From NCBI GenBank assembly GCA_013399015.1, contig VWZX01010597.1:166710-230709 (forward strand): a stretch of DNA of 64,000 nucleotides, read 5' to 3'. How positions within the stretch are numbered: position 1 is the stretch's first letter; each line of letters starts with the position of its first letter. Below the pieces are notes generated by a model, which did no database searches, was not told the DNA's origin, and saw only the letters and a program-made list of their open reading frames with translations. The translations under genes were made by a program, and so were the position numbers. The DNA is from Galbula dea. Taxonomy: Eukaryota > Chordata > Aves > Piciformes > Galbulidae. This document shows positions 27,001 to 39,355 of the stretch, piece by piece.

Positions 27001-28874
27001 GGGCTGTCTTTTTCCAATGCCTCTGTAGGAGAAACACAGCTAGGAAGAGGTGTGGAAGCAATGTTTTCTCAGTCTGTGCATGTATTGGAATGGATAATGC
27101 AGGGAATTGTGTATACCTTTACCTACTGGGCTCCACAGAAAGACTTCTAAAGATTATGTTCTTGTTGGAGAAAAAGGATAGTTGCTTAAGGCATGTGAGA
27201 AGATAAACCAAGAAAAGAGCTGGGCTATGATGTGCTGCAAGGAATTTGTGGTCTTTTTTTTTTCCATTGACTGCACATGAAGAAGTGGCTCTTTAAATAA
27301 TTCTGGCTCCTTCCTGCTTTTCACAGTTGGGGTTTTTATTGTTTTATTTTGTTTTGTTTTGTCTGGGGGTCTTGTTAATTTTCTTGTTTTGTTTATTTCT
27401 TTGTTTTGTTTGATCATTTATTGTTTTGGCTTTTTATTTTTCCAGTTTACAAATAAGCCTCACTTCTTGGTTGCACAATACTCCTGGTTCTGGGTGAAGA
27501 ATAAAGAGCTGAAGCACTAATCCAGGCACTGCTAATTGTCTCTGTGTATAACCCCACAGACAGGGAGGATAATATTTGCATGTGAGGTCAGGCAAAGAAA
27601 GTGAGCAGTGAAACTGAGAAGAGTATTGACTAAAGAGAAAAAAAAAAATGTGGAGTGGTGGCTCCTGCTCAGCTGAGCAGTGATGGGATAGGGCAGATGA
27701 CTGCACTCCTCCCTTTCCACAGGTGACATCTCTAAGAAATACTTTGAACACTTCTTCTGTTACCAACACATTGATTTCCACTTGACAATGAAATCAGGCA
27801 GCAGAGTTTAAATGAAATGAAGTCCTGCTGTTTCCATGGAAATTTCCCCTACCTATCAGTTTAATGGAGGGCATGTTGTGCTTTGCATAAAAGCAAAACA
27901 AATAAGGCTACCACAATAGCAATGGATTACCTTTTCCACTCAGACTAAAAATTCTGCATGTTTTCATCATAAACTTTTTCCTTCCCTCCTCTCTACTTCA
28001 GCATACAGATCTCCTGTCCTACATACATCATTAATTTCAATTGACTTGGCCCTATGGAGAGTCTTACTTCTGGATTACCTGCATAAAATACATGACAGAC
28101 CAATTGCAGACAATTACAGGACTAATGGTTCAATCCTCTGTAACAATCTATATGTTCCTTCGATGTATACAGCTTTTCTATACCAGTTTTGGGATTTTCC
28201 ACCACCCAGAATTAATCTTCTCCTCTAGTTAAAGGCACCTTGTGTGGCTTTGTTAAGATAATATTTTGATACTACACTACATGTTTCACCCTTCCACCCT
28301 CCTAAGAAAACCAGTCTACTCCTAAAGATGAAACGTCTGGATATGAAAAAGACACAGCAAAATATCAGCTTAGCATTAGCTCCCATTGCAGCCTATCAGT
28401 GGAAGCTGAAAGATTCATCTCCGTTGGGTGAGATGGGCAGGGAGATCTTTGGGTTTATTTATTTAACTTTTTTGCATCAGCACCAGCTACCTAACCTGAC
28501 AAAACAATAGGCTTTAGCAGACCAGCCAATAGCAATTTATTACCACCCAAGCACTTGAAATAGTTTGCATAAATATTTATGTAACACATGTTTACCATGA
28601 CATGTGTTATTTCCTCTCTAAAGCAGAGAAACAACATATAGAATGCATTAGCCTGTCTGGAAAAATGTGTTGCCACAACTGGACCACTTCTAACCCTGAA
28701 ATAGCTTGTATATGTCTATGTTCAACCAGACTGTATTAGGTATTCTCAGCAAAGATCTAAAACTGCAGCTGCCTCATGTTTGTCCTTCAAGCCATACAGC
28801 TAAATCTCTTTTCCCAGAAACATAATCCTAGGTTTGCTATGGCACTAACAACAGCCTGTCTTCCTTCCTTCTGG
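24036..28874. other. Unique non-coding DNA with low-complexity tracts
   Basis: No gene is recognised. The stretch contains an AT-rich patch (24880-24985), an A/C-rich tract (26245-26280) and a T/G-rich tract (27331-27440, repeating GTTTTGTTT-like words). Overlapping open frames of up to 150 codons (26754-27206, and 25428-25826 on the minus strand) occur in several frames at once and show no domains, so they are best read as chance. Confidence 0.5.
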
Positions 28875-28879
28875 CCTGG

Positions 28880-29514
28880 TGTCAAGGGTTAGATCTGAGC
28901 TGGCTCCTAAACTAGTGGTAGACAACTACTTCCCCACTACAGGAAGGGAATGGGAATAAGGGAAAGAGAATTGTGGTGTGGAAAACTAAAAGTACATATA
29001 CACAAATATATAGAAAATCCATACAGAATCCAACTCAACTGATGGCAACTACGCCACTGTCACAACTAATCCTGTGGCAGAAGTCCCAGAGTGGACTCAG
29101 CAGCAGATGTGGACCAGATTCAGGAACTGGATCCTGGAACTGGATTCATGAATTCATGGGCTGGGATCAAAGGCAGAAAGACAGATCTCCTCAGATACTG
29201 GCCATTGAAAAAGAGAGCTTGAGCCTCGTGATCCCTCAGCTTTATACAGAATATGATATTTATGAACCTGAACTGTCCACCTCCCCCCTGTAGATGCCGC
29301 CTTTTACTCTGCATCCCCCAACATGAAACAAAATTTTGCAGTTAACTTGGTCTGTATACCAACGCTTAGTACTAACTCTAAACATTAGGTCTTATTACTA
29401 TTAGAAGCAGACACTGTCTGCAAAAACACACTGCTGATTTCAGAAATTGCAGTTATTTACCTGAAAAGTAAAAACACTGAACAGAATTAGTTCTGTTCTA
29501 ACTCAAACTGGACA
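28880..29514 (-). mobile_element. Solo LTR of an endogenous retrovirus (copy 2)
   Basis: This is the same LTR family as 15846-16566, in the same orientation. It begins TGTCCAGTTTGAG and ends CCTTGACA on the minus strand. It is flanked by an exact 5-bp target-site duplication, cctgg, at 28875-28879 and 29515-29519. The TATA box is kept (TGTATAAAG, 29240-29248). Compared with copy 1 it has lost roughly 35 bp that include the AATAAA signal, so its 3'-processing function is probably impaired. It is 635 bp against 721 bp. No internal retroviral genes lie on either side. Confidence 0.9.
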
Positions 29515-29519
29515 CCTGG

Positions 29520-32353
29520 AGCATAAGCAGGGGTTGATTTAGTGGTCTCAGGCTCAATTCAAAGTTCCAGAAGAACTAAAATGCAGATTTACTCCTTTTT
29601 AAGCTTATACACATAAGGGAGCTACAAACCTAGTTGTTTCTTTCTCATTCTTTTTTATCATTTAAGTAGCATCAAGTTGGCTTGCAACCAAACACTGTGA
29701 TTTTACCACTATGGTCATAGATTTCAGTCAATTTGTTTTCCCCAGACAAAGAGAGACAGGCTAATAAATGCAGATGAGACATAAAATGCAGCAGAAAGTG
29801 AAGGGATAGGAAAAAAAGAATGAGTACTCTTGTCATGGTGTGGTAATGAATAGCCAGCTATTATTTTCAGTCTCAGGCATGAACTGAAAATTGTCTTTGG
29901 AGAAGCTGAAGTTGCAGGTCAAGGTTGATACCTGAATCAGGGTTATGATTCAATGTCTGGATCATGTTTCTTCTTCCCAACTGACCTCCTAGAAAGCAGG
30001 GGCAGTAGGGCAACACTAAATATTAATATTTCAGCCTAGAAACTAGGGCTATTTGTTTTTGTGACTGACACATATTAAAACTGCAAGAAACAAAGTGAGG
30101 TTACATCTCTTAATGAGCTTAGATGAGAGTAGCCCACTGCCCACCAAGGATTTACAAGGTTTGGATCTCTAAGGTAGATATCCTAGCTGTTACAGCTGGA
30201 GAAGTGAGAAAGCTCAAACCAATGAGAGCAAAAGTCTGTGTTGCTTGTGACTCATAACCATTGCAGCATTGTTGCTGCATAGGCACCAAGGTTGGGGGAC
30301 TACTGTTGTTAGGTAGAATATAAAAGTCCTGGGCTTATGGTTCAGCTTTTCAACCTGGTGGCAACTCAGACCAAGTTCTGCATAGTAGCTTTCAGCCATG
30401 TAGCTAAAACCTCTATCTTGAAACAAAATATTTTAAAAAGCTAAGGAAATAATAGACCCAAAATGAATAAAAACTAAGATGAACTATCCTGTCTCCTAAC
30501 TTATCCTGTTTTATGCATTTCATCACACCGGAAAAAAAACAACCCAAAAAGATTGGTTATTTTACAGTCCTCTACAGCTTGATTTGAGGTCACTAAAAAG
30601 AAGTCCTCAGCAAACAATAGACTGTCCTTAGCATGGTTTTAATACTTAGAGTCTCATGGTAGTAATCCACAGTTCTAAATCCATGACAGTTTCAGATGAC
30701 TTGGTGTACCTACATGAGTTATCCTTCTATCACAAGAATTATCTGGACTTATATCCATGGGGAAAAAAAAATAACTTGCAAGTTTTCACCTTCTGTTTAA
30801 AACAATTTGAAAAAATGAAGGGCACTGAATATTCCCTGTGTTCACACAAAAAAATTTTCAAGTCTGTAACAAATCTTCAGAGCAAAGGAAATGTGTGTAT
30901 ATTTGTGAAATAAGAAAAAGATTAAATGAAAGCCTAATAATTTCCAAAGAGAACAGGAAAAGAAAAGATGTTAATGCAATTACTGCTGGTAATATTTTGA
31001 AAGAATGTGTGTGTGTGAGAGAGAAATTAGTACATCATCTTGGAATCCTTAATTACTAGCATGTTAATTAGATAACAAATCTATCCTCTTCTAACAAAAG
31101 AAACAAATATCAGAAGTGTTATTCCATTCATTTGATCCAGAAATTGAGATCCAAAGTTGTGCAATGTAAATCTGGAAAAACTCTAAAGAAGTTAAGAGAG
31201 TCACCCACTCTCCAGCAGAGATGTGATGCAGTAAGGAAACCCACAAAGTACAAGATAAAACCAGACATTTTTGTACTTCAGAAAAGTTCTTCAGCAAATA
31301 TAGCCTCATTTTCTTTAGATCTGACTGCTTAGAATTCATACCGAGCCCTAGCATGGGGTGGCTGGATTTCGTCAAAGGTTTCTTTCCCTTAAGGGTTTGT
31401 TCTTTCCCTGATGTGCTCTTGTGACTCCCACTGACAATAATGGGAGTAATACATGCCTGGAGGATGGCTCTGGTCCCCTTCGGTGAGAAAGGAGAGAGTG
31501 GGTTTATCAGGGATGGGAATGGAACAGAAGGAAAAGCAAGGCTTTGAAAGCCATCTAATTACAGGCTGGTGTGATAACTGCTCCACCAGCCAGTGTGCAG
31601 TACTGAGCATTTGGCACAGTACAGCTTTGTTTTTCTTGATTGGAGAGGAGCATTTGAAAGAGTGGCAAATGAGTGGGAAACAGAACAAAGAGAAAAGCCT
31701 ACCCTACTGGTAAAACGGAGATGTGGCTGCTGAACCTGCTCCAGCAGAGCATTAGGAGTAATGAGGCCAATGCTGCGGCTCTTTCTATGGGTGGGTGTGC
31801 ATCACTTTCCCAGGCAGCACTCTTGACTTCCTTTAGACTGAGTGAGCATACAAGTACAAGAGTGTCCATAAATGAACCTGAAGAATTGGTTCCCCAAGGC
31901 ACTGCGTGTCACTGCACAGGGAAGGTCTTTGCCCTTTTCCCCAGGAGGCCTAACTAGGAGATTAACATTAACCCTAGAAGCACACTAGCTCTTATTCATT
32001 AATAGATTCACTCATGATTTTTGTTATGGGAGATCCCAATTCAGTCTCTATGGGCAGCTTATTGAAGGGAGACACAGGGTTGTGTGTTAAAGCAGGAGAA
32101 GAAAGAAATGAACAAGAGTGAGATCATGCAGCATAAAGCACTGCTATGTAATGCACCCAAGTGTTCATGCACACATGCCTATGGTACTAAGGTAATCCTT
32201 CCTTCCAGGTCATGCCTGAATGGAGGAGACAGCTGTTTTGTGTTCACATCCAGCAGCCCTCTTTCCCAATAGATTATATTGTAGGCACAGCCCCCATATG
32301 ACACAGTGCAGAATCAGGAAAATCTGCAGATAGTGTGTTTTCTTGCATTGATG
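29520..32353. other. Unique non-coding DNA
   Basis: I see no recognisable gene, RNA or transposon. Open frames are short and lack recognisable domains. A GTGTGTGTGAGAGAGA run occurs near 31007-31023. Confidence 0.5.
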
Positions 32354-32433
32354 CTTGGCAGTGTCAGGGTTACGACTGAACTCAATGTTCTTAAAGGTCA
32401 TTTCCAACCTAAATGCTTCTATAATTCTATGAT
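32354..32433 (+). mobile_element. CR1 LINE, 3' terminal fragment
   Basis: About 80 bp carry the CR1 3' signature: ggcagtgtcagggttacgac, then ttcttaaaggtcatttccaacc and the terminal ataattctatgatg. It is severely 5' truncated and has no coding capacity. Confidence 0.85.
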
Positions 32434-35400
32434 GCAGGCAAATGACAGTGTGCCTGAGGGCATTGCTTCCTCATAAGTGCTGGGAGTGTGTTCAGAGTTT
32501 CAGAGGATGGGGAAGGGTAGGCTGGGATGGCAGCTTGACTGAATATGGCCCCTCTTTTGAAAACAATTTCAGTTATATCCTCTCTATAGACTTCCCATCT
32601 CTAAAGGTGACTAACTACAAAATGACTATAAAAAGGTAAACTTTATGAACTCATGTACTTGCTTCCACTGAAAGGTACTGTCTTAGCAGCCCTGGAGAAT
32701 TATTTATCTACAGAGGATAGTAAAAACTCTTGTCTTGCCCATCAGAGGACAAGTGAGAGATGAAATCCCTAGAGCCCATGCAATATCTGACCTCTCTATT
32801 AAAGTAAATGTATTAAAAGTACATTCTCATTGCACTTAAGAAGACCCAAACCATTGAAATCAATTCTGCATAAGATATAATGGTTTTTCTTAGACATTCT
32901 TATGATCTGAAGGAAATATATTCATGGATGGGAGAAGACAGGACCCTGAGTTGAAAGTCTTCTGAGTTGCCTTTGCAATTTTATATTTCTCCTGTATGTT
33001 AGATGCTGTGTGCATGTTTCCTGTGTTGTCTGTGATCCATATGGAAAATCTCAACAGGATTCATCTCTACAGTGGGACAGTTGCTGTGCTGCATATCATC
33101 TTTGGTCTTTTAAGTGCTGGACAGAGAGCCACCAATACTTTGCAAGCAGTGATTCAGTTATGGAAACCTATTTCCAGCTGCCAATTTTTCACTTTTATGC
33201 CTAACTCAAAGAATTTCAAGCCTTCTGCCTGTTCTGCTTTGTGACAAAATATTATAAACTCAGTTTCCACTATCTGCATTAAAAGGATGTGCAGGTACTA
33301 TATGTAAATAGCAGATGCCAGCCTGAAGACATCTCTCCTTCAAAATTTCAAAGAAGCTTTTCTGTGTCTCTAAGGAGGTTTTGAAACCTTCTCAAATGCT
33401 GAGATTTTTTTTTCAATGAGGAGAGCTATTTCTGCTTCCTTCTTCTTGTTTCCCCTTCCTTTTGCTTTCTAGAGGAGAGGGTAATCCTGACTGAATTGGT
33501 ATGTACAAACTCAAAGTATACCCTGCTGCCTACTGATGATGTGGCTTTCTAAGCACTCTCTGGGGCTATCAGGGGTCAATTTGCACTGTTTGCAGTTTGT
33601 ATTTTCCCAGCAAGGCTTTCGAGTAAGACAAGTTCACTAGAGCAAGCTGGGAAATTTGGGGGAGTTAATAGAACAGATGTCAGAATAACACCTGAAGAGT
33701 ATTTCTTTATAGGGAATCTGTCTTCCAGACTTGAAATAGTCCTTTAAGACTTTAAGAATGCCTTTAGCCTCTCCTTGTTTCATTTTCTCATTGATATTGT
33801 GTGCCAATAAGGCTGTATTCCTAAATTTTGTAAATTTAATGCTATTCAAAGGCCTGATGGGCTTTAACCATTCTCAGGGGTAAACACAGGGAAACACTGT
33901 ACAGAGAGCAGCTGAGCAGTCTGTCCTCACATCTGCCTCTGGTTTCACAGAAGCATGTCCGACAAAGCTTTTCTTCCTCTTGATCTCTGCCTGAAATCTG
34001 CACATCCTTATCTCAGTGCTGATCATCACCCCACCATTTCTTTTTCTTGTAAAAGAAATGAAGCGGACAGGTGGAGGATAGCTAATGGGTTGTAATTAAA
34101 GATCAAGACACTTGCCAAGTTAATGGACTTACTTCATCCACCATTCTGTCACCTACAGCTACAAATATGCCTGAGAGCAGCATCTTACTGTGCAGCTGCC
34201 ACAGACATGGGTCTAAGAATATTTTTGCTCCCTATCAGTTTTCACCTAAGCCAGAATGAGATTCTACTAATATTCCACTCTTGATTTTGTCCTGTAGGTT
34301 GTAACTCTCTATTTGTGCATGTGCAGACTTGCTTCTCATTCTTGCTCTTTGTCAAGGTGAAAGCAGCACATGAATCTAACATACACATGATAAAAATACT
34401 TTTGGAAAGTAATACTGGATTAGATATTTTTTTTATTTAAGACAAGAAGTCCTTTCTCAGAAGTAGTCATGGACATATCCAGAAGGTAAAAAATGGCCTA
34501 GTTTTACTAAAGTCAGCAATACTACAACAGTTTAAAAGAGGTGCAGAGGAGATTCTGTAGAGTCAAGAGGTAAAAGAACAAACAGAACTGTTTAAGCAGT
34601 TTGTAAAAGAGAGATGTAAGACACTTAAATAATAACCCAGTACTTCATCCTATTGAAGGATTTTTTTTTGGTTCATTTACTAATACTTTATTCAATTAGT
34701 TGCAAATTATATGGTTTCTACCATTTTTCTTATCATTTCCTCATAATTAAAAAAAAAGTCCATAACATTTTGTCCCTCTTCTTCAGTACAAGTGCCAAGT
34801 TCCCAGTTTCTGCTAGGATATACTAATGATAAAGAGACCTTGAGGTTTCTGTGTGATCTTCCACCCCTTCTCAGGTATTTCCTACTTTTAAGATATTTGG
34901 AAGATTTATTTTTCACTATCACTACTTTCATAGTCAGGACAGACTTTCTTTCTTATTTGCTTTCTTACTATTAAATGGAGGAAATGGTCTCTAAAAATAA
35001 ATGCAGTACCACACCATTGAGAGACAGTTTTTGAAAGAGAGAACAAATGCTAGACTGTCTTCTGAGATGTGCCCAGCTAACCTGGAGGGCAGCAGAAGTC
35101 ATGTCAAGAGCACCAGATCTTGTCTCACCACAGGGCACTTTTCCACTTCACCAGAGTACCTTTTGGTCCATCAGCACTTGAAAGTGATTTCATCCCCAGC
35201 ATTTGCAACCACAGCTCACTGTCCCTTCTAAGATTAATTTGGCATTGTTTTTTCCAAATCAGTTATAGTAGTTTTGTTATTTTTTTACTGTTCTTGTCAT
35301 TCTTCCTTGGCAAATACTGAAGCTTTTCATCCCACAACAATAAGAAAACAACAAAAACCATCTTCAATGAAGATTTTTTCCCAAACTTAGTGACATGCTC

Positions 35401-36445
35401 GGAGATCACTCAATTCCTTTTTCCAGCTTTATAAACTGTTAGATATAATCTATCATCTTGGAGCTTAATTTATTGTGACGCTACAGAAATTACTTTTACA
35501 GTTTGCCCTGGCTGTGCTCCCCTGCCTCATTTCATCTCCTGACCCTTCACACGCACCAGGAGCTGAAGAAGGAAGTCATGGTGGGTGATGAGCATTAGGA
35601 AAACTATCACTGACCCTTTGCCTGCTGCTATTCAAGAAAGTACTGCTAGCTCCTGCCACTATTCCCTTCCCTGATGTTTACAACACAGGCATTAATATCA
35701 ACTGTAAATGTCACAGATGTGTCCTTATTATTTCCTTTTTACATTGCAGGCTTCTGTGAAACAAAACCTGGGAACTGAGGGTAGTTCAGAAACTTGAGAA
35801 ATGCCATTGAAGAGCAGGTGGCAAAAGAGATGGATGAACTGGGGAGAAGAATAAAATGTGTCTGTACCACAGGTGGCAACTGGAAGTCTCCCCTTACTCC
35901 ACTTATTGCCTAAGGGATGTCTCCCACCCATGTCTGGCTTTGGAAATTAAGGTGAGAGTGACCCAATCTACCAAAGTACCCTAGATTCTATTTCCTGCAG
36001 CCCACACTATGTTTGCTACAGTCTTAAATGTAAGTGAAAGACAAAATGTGAGACAGTTACAGTCCTCATTTCTTTTCTAATGCTGGTTGTAAATGTTTAT
36101 TATGTGGCTCAATGCACTTTGCCGAGACAGAAGAGAAAAGCAAATAAACCAAAAGAAGGTGGCTTTATTAATGTCTCTTTGATCAGAGTAGTTTTATGGT
36201 GGTGAAAGGACCCAGGTATGATTGAAAGTAGGACCTTGCTTTAGCTAAAACATAAGATCTTATGTAAGGCAGTTAAGAGAAATATTTATATAAAATGAAG
36301 TGAAAGGGAAGAAAGAGGGAGGGGAGGCTCTAGAAGGAGTGGAGACAAACAGTGCCTCTGGGAAAGACAAGCCTTCTGGGAAGGTTAATGATTTTTTATT
36401 ACAGGATGGTTATACTCTTCTAGGCTTTGGAGCAATTTTAATTTA
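32434..36445. other. Unique non-coding DNA
   Basis: No gene or repeat family is recognised in these 4 kb. The open frames at 34792-34974 and 35001-35231 lack domains and splice support. Confidence 0.5.
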
Positions 36446-36471
36446 TTTTTTTTTTTTTTTTTTTTTTTTTT
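36446..36471. repeat. Mononucleotide run of 26 T
   Basis: An uninterrupted T run is preceded by attttaattta. No recognisable element or polyadenylation signal adjoins it on the minus strand, so it is more likely a simple-sequence expansion than a retrocopy tail. Confidence 0.9.
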
Positions 36472-37689
36472 GTCAAGATGTAATATTTGGCCATTTGACT
36501 TGAGCCTATCTTCCTAGTTTAAACAAGGTGAATACTTTGGTTTATGTATTGTGATGCTGTGGTTTGACAGATCCAGATGAGACTCAGGAGATCACAACTT
36601 TACTTTCATCTCTGTCACTGGACTGTAGAGCGACCTGGGCCAAATCATGTTATCAATCTTTGCCTCATTTATCTGCCTTGAACTGGAGACAGTAGAAACA
36701 ACCTACCTTTTTTTTTTAGCCTACATTGAGTACCCCTGATAAAAATACTGGATTCAAGCTTGTACGGAGAGGACTAATGATGCCGCATCACATATATTTA
36801 AAATGCTCATTTCATTGTAGCTAAGACAATAGACACTGAGTGGCTGCTCTTTGTCCTGATCACTTGAAGGATTTTTTTACAACATTCAGTGCTGGAAGTC
36901 CTGTAGGCTATAAGATTACTGAAAAAGGACAATTCCTATGTTACCTTCAAGGGGTCTCATTCTTTACTGCCCTGCTCTGTTGAGATTTGGTGGGGTATTA
37001 GGAGACTGCATTTTTGGCAAGGCAACCAAACTTCAAAACAACCACATAGCACAGCATAGCGTAGTTCAAAAGTGCCTGTACTGGCTTTGACACTCATTTC
37101 AGCAGGAGCTCTACTTGACCTAATTTTTCATGGTTTTTCAGAATAAGTACAGCTAATGCCTCTGAAGTGTTTCCAATACTTGCACTCAGAGATTTTGTGC
37201 ACTGTGCAGTGCAGTGCCATTGGCATTTTCCAAGCAAACCAGATGCTCAGCAGCTTTGAATGATTATATTTACACTGTATTTTCATCCTGGTCTTGAGCA
37301 CTGGGCTTTGGCTCCATGCACACTGATATTTTGCCCAAGCTGATCTCAGCTGCTGGGAAACAGTTCAGAACATCTTGCCTGAATGTGGCAAGAGTCTGGT
37401 CTTGCTGCCCTCTCTTCCCCTTTCCTCCCTGTGCACATTCTCATTTGCTGAAGCAGGGCTGATCTGAAAGGTTTAGGCTGCTTGTGCAAGAGACAAGGCA
37501 CTCAAGCCTGGGCTGAGATCAGGAGTGCAAAACAAACAAGAATTCTGACCAAGGCTTGCAATGTGGGATAGCCAAAACTGCATGGTTTTTTTCTGGCAGA
37601 TGCTACACAGAAGGGGCTGGTAAGAATGGGGCCTTTTCCAGGTAGACCTGCTCCTATATACATAAGGACCCAAAAACATTTACATTAAG
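36472..37689. other. Unique DNA 5' of the RTE-like element
   Basis: No gene is recognised. The sequence shows none of the CpG-containing, coding-like composition that begins at about 37700. An in-frame stop (TAA, 37663-37665) lies 42 bp upstream of the first ATG of the retrotransposon frame. Confidence 0.5.
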
Positions 37690-37707
37690 CTTAAAGCTTG
37701 GGCTCGG

Positions 37708-39327
37708 ATGATGATTTCCTTTAACAATCTCCAATCAGCCACCGTAAGAGACAGATTCCAGGCAAACTTTCAAACTAGGCTCGAAAACCATTCCACAGAC
37801 TCTGCAGATTCCTCTCCTGAAACAATTTGGCATCATATTAAAAACAGCATCCTGCAATCCTCTGAAGAATCCTTAGGGTTCTCCCTCAAGAAGAACAAGG
37901 ACTGGTTTGATGAAAACAATCAAGAGATCCAGGAATTGTTGAGGAAGAAGAGAACCGCCCACCAAGCACACCTTGCACTGCCATCCTGTCATGCAAGAAA
38001 AATAGCCTTTCGTCTCACCAAGGCTTTTGATACTGTGAGCAGAAAAGGCCTGTGGCAGATTTTGGAGCTCTTAGGTTGTCCCCCCAAATTCCTTAAAATG
38101 ATCATCTCACTCCACGAGGATCAGCACGGCCAAGTCAGATATGGCAATGCACTTTCTGAGCCCTTTCTGATAACTAATGGTGTGAAACAAGGCTGCGTGC
38201 TAGCACCAATCCTATTCACAATCTTTTTCAGCATGATGCTCCAAAGGGCCACAGCAGACCTTGATGATCAGGACGGTATCTACATCCGATACCGTACTGA
38301 TGGAAGCCTATTCAATCTAAGGAGACTGAAGGCCCACACTAAGACCTTAAATCATCTTGTCCGGAAGCTGCTCTATGCTGATGATGCCGCCCTTGTTGCA
38401 CACACAGAAGCAGCTCTGCAACCTTTAACATCCTGCTTTGCAGACGCTGCCGAGCTCTTTGGGCTGGAAGTCAGCTTAAAGAAGACAGAAGTTCTCTATC
38501 AACCGGCACCTCAGGAAGTCTTCCATCATCCCCATATCACCATTGGCGAATCAGAGCTCAAATCAGTTCAGCAGTTTAATTACCTAGGTAGCCTCATCTC
38601 CTCGGATGGCAAGATTGACGGAGAGATAGACAACAGGCTAGCAAAGGCATATAATGCTTTTGGAAAGCTTCATAAAAGAGTTTGGCAAAATAAACACCTG
38701 AAGAAAAGTACAAAGATCAGAGTTTACAGAGCCATAGTGCTGTCTACTCTCTTGTACGGATCAGATTCATGGGTCATCTACCGCCACCACCTGCGTCTCC
38801 TAGAACGCTTCCATCAACGCTGTCTCCGCACAATCCTCAACATCCACTGGTCAGATTATGTGACCAATACATCTGTTCTGGAACAAGCAGCAGTCACAAG
38901 TATTGAGGCCATGTTACTGAGAACACAGTTGCGATGGGCAGGGCACGTCTCAAGGATGAAGGACCACGGCCTCCCTAAGATCTTGCTTTATGGTGAACTT
39001 GCCACCGGCTGCCGCAAGAGAGGAGCTCCAATGACAAGATACAAGGACTCCCTGAAACAACATCTCAGCCTTGGCCACGTTGATCTTCATAACTGGTCTA
39101 CTCTGGACTCCAAGAGGGAGGCCTGGAGACACACCATCTATAATGCTGCAGATGCTTTTGAGAAAGCACGCAGGATCTCCCTTGAGGAGAAAAGACAGCG
39201 CAGAAAGAATCGTGCCTTGCAGAACACACTATCTAAGGAGTCTTTCTGCTGTGTCTTTTGCAACCGTACATGCCTATCTCATATTGGCCTTTTTAGCCAC
39301 CAAAGCGTGTGCAACAAACGTGAGTAG
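37708..39327 (+). pseudogene. Reverse transcriptase ORF, open but missing endonuclease and catalytic motif A Asp
   Basis: This is the 539-residue C-terminal part of a non-LTR retrotransposon polyprotein, which would copy its RNA at a nicked chromosomal target. Residues 1-100 are the linker after the missing endonuclease (DWFDEN at 65-70, KKRTAHQAHLA at 80-90). At 100-104 this runs straight into LTKAFDTV, the second half of RT motif A. Roughly 250 residues normally found between them (fingers and the first motif A aspartate) are gone, with the frame kept. Motif B GVKQGCVLAP is at 158-167, motif C YADD at 223-226, GLEVSLKKTEVL at 252-263 and YLG at 292-294. A BovB-like C-terminal region follows (WAGHVSRM 410-417, LYGE 427-430, EAWRHTI 471-477). 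A basic stretch and CCHC finger (C515, C518, H531, C535) end the protein. There are no internal stops or frameshifts. Without the motif A aspartate polymerisation is not expected. The ATG at 37708 is just the first in frame, not a native start. Confidence 0.85.
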
Positions 39328-39341
39328 AGCCCTTCCCAAAT

Positions 39342-39355
39342 CTTCGTTCGCGAAG
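39342..39355 (+). promoter_or_regulatory. 3' UTR hairpin of the retrotransposon (UUCG loop)
   Basis: CTTCG-TTCG-CGAAG forms a perfect 5-bp stem closed on a TTCG (UUCG in RNA) tetraloop. It lies 14 bp after the stop codon and just ahead of the terminal ATG repeat. In several non-LTR elements a 3' UTR stem-loop is what the reverse transcriptase recognises to start target-primed copying; that role here is inference. Confidence 0.6.

Noticed and set aside
26754..27206. 150-codon open frame
   Set aside because: It overlaps opposite-strand open frames of similar quality and shows no recognisable motif.
36446..36471. 26-T run as a retrocopy poly(A) tail
   Set aside because: No polyadenylation signal and no recognisable body lie next to it on the minus strand.
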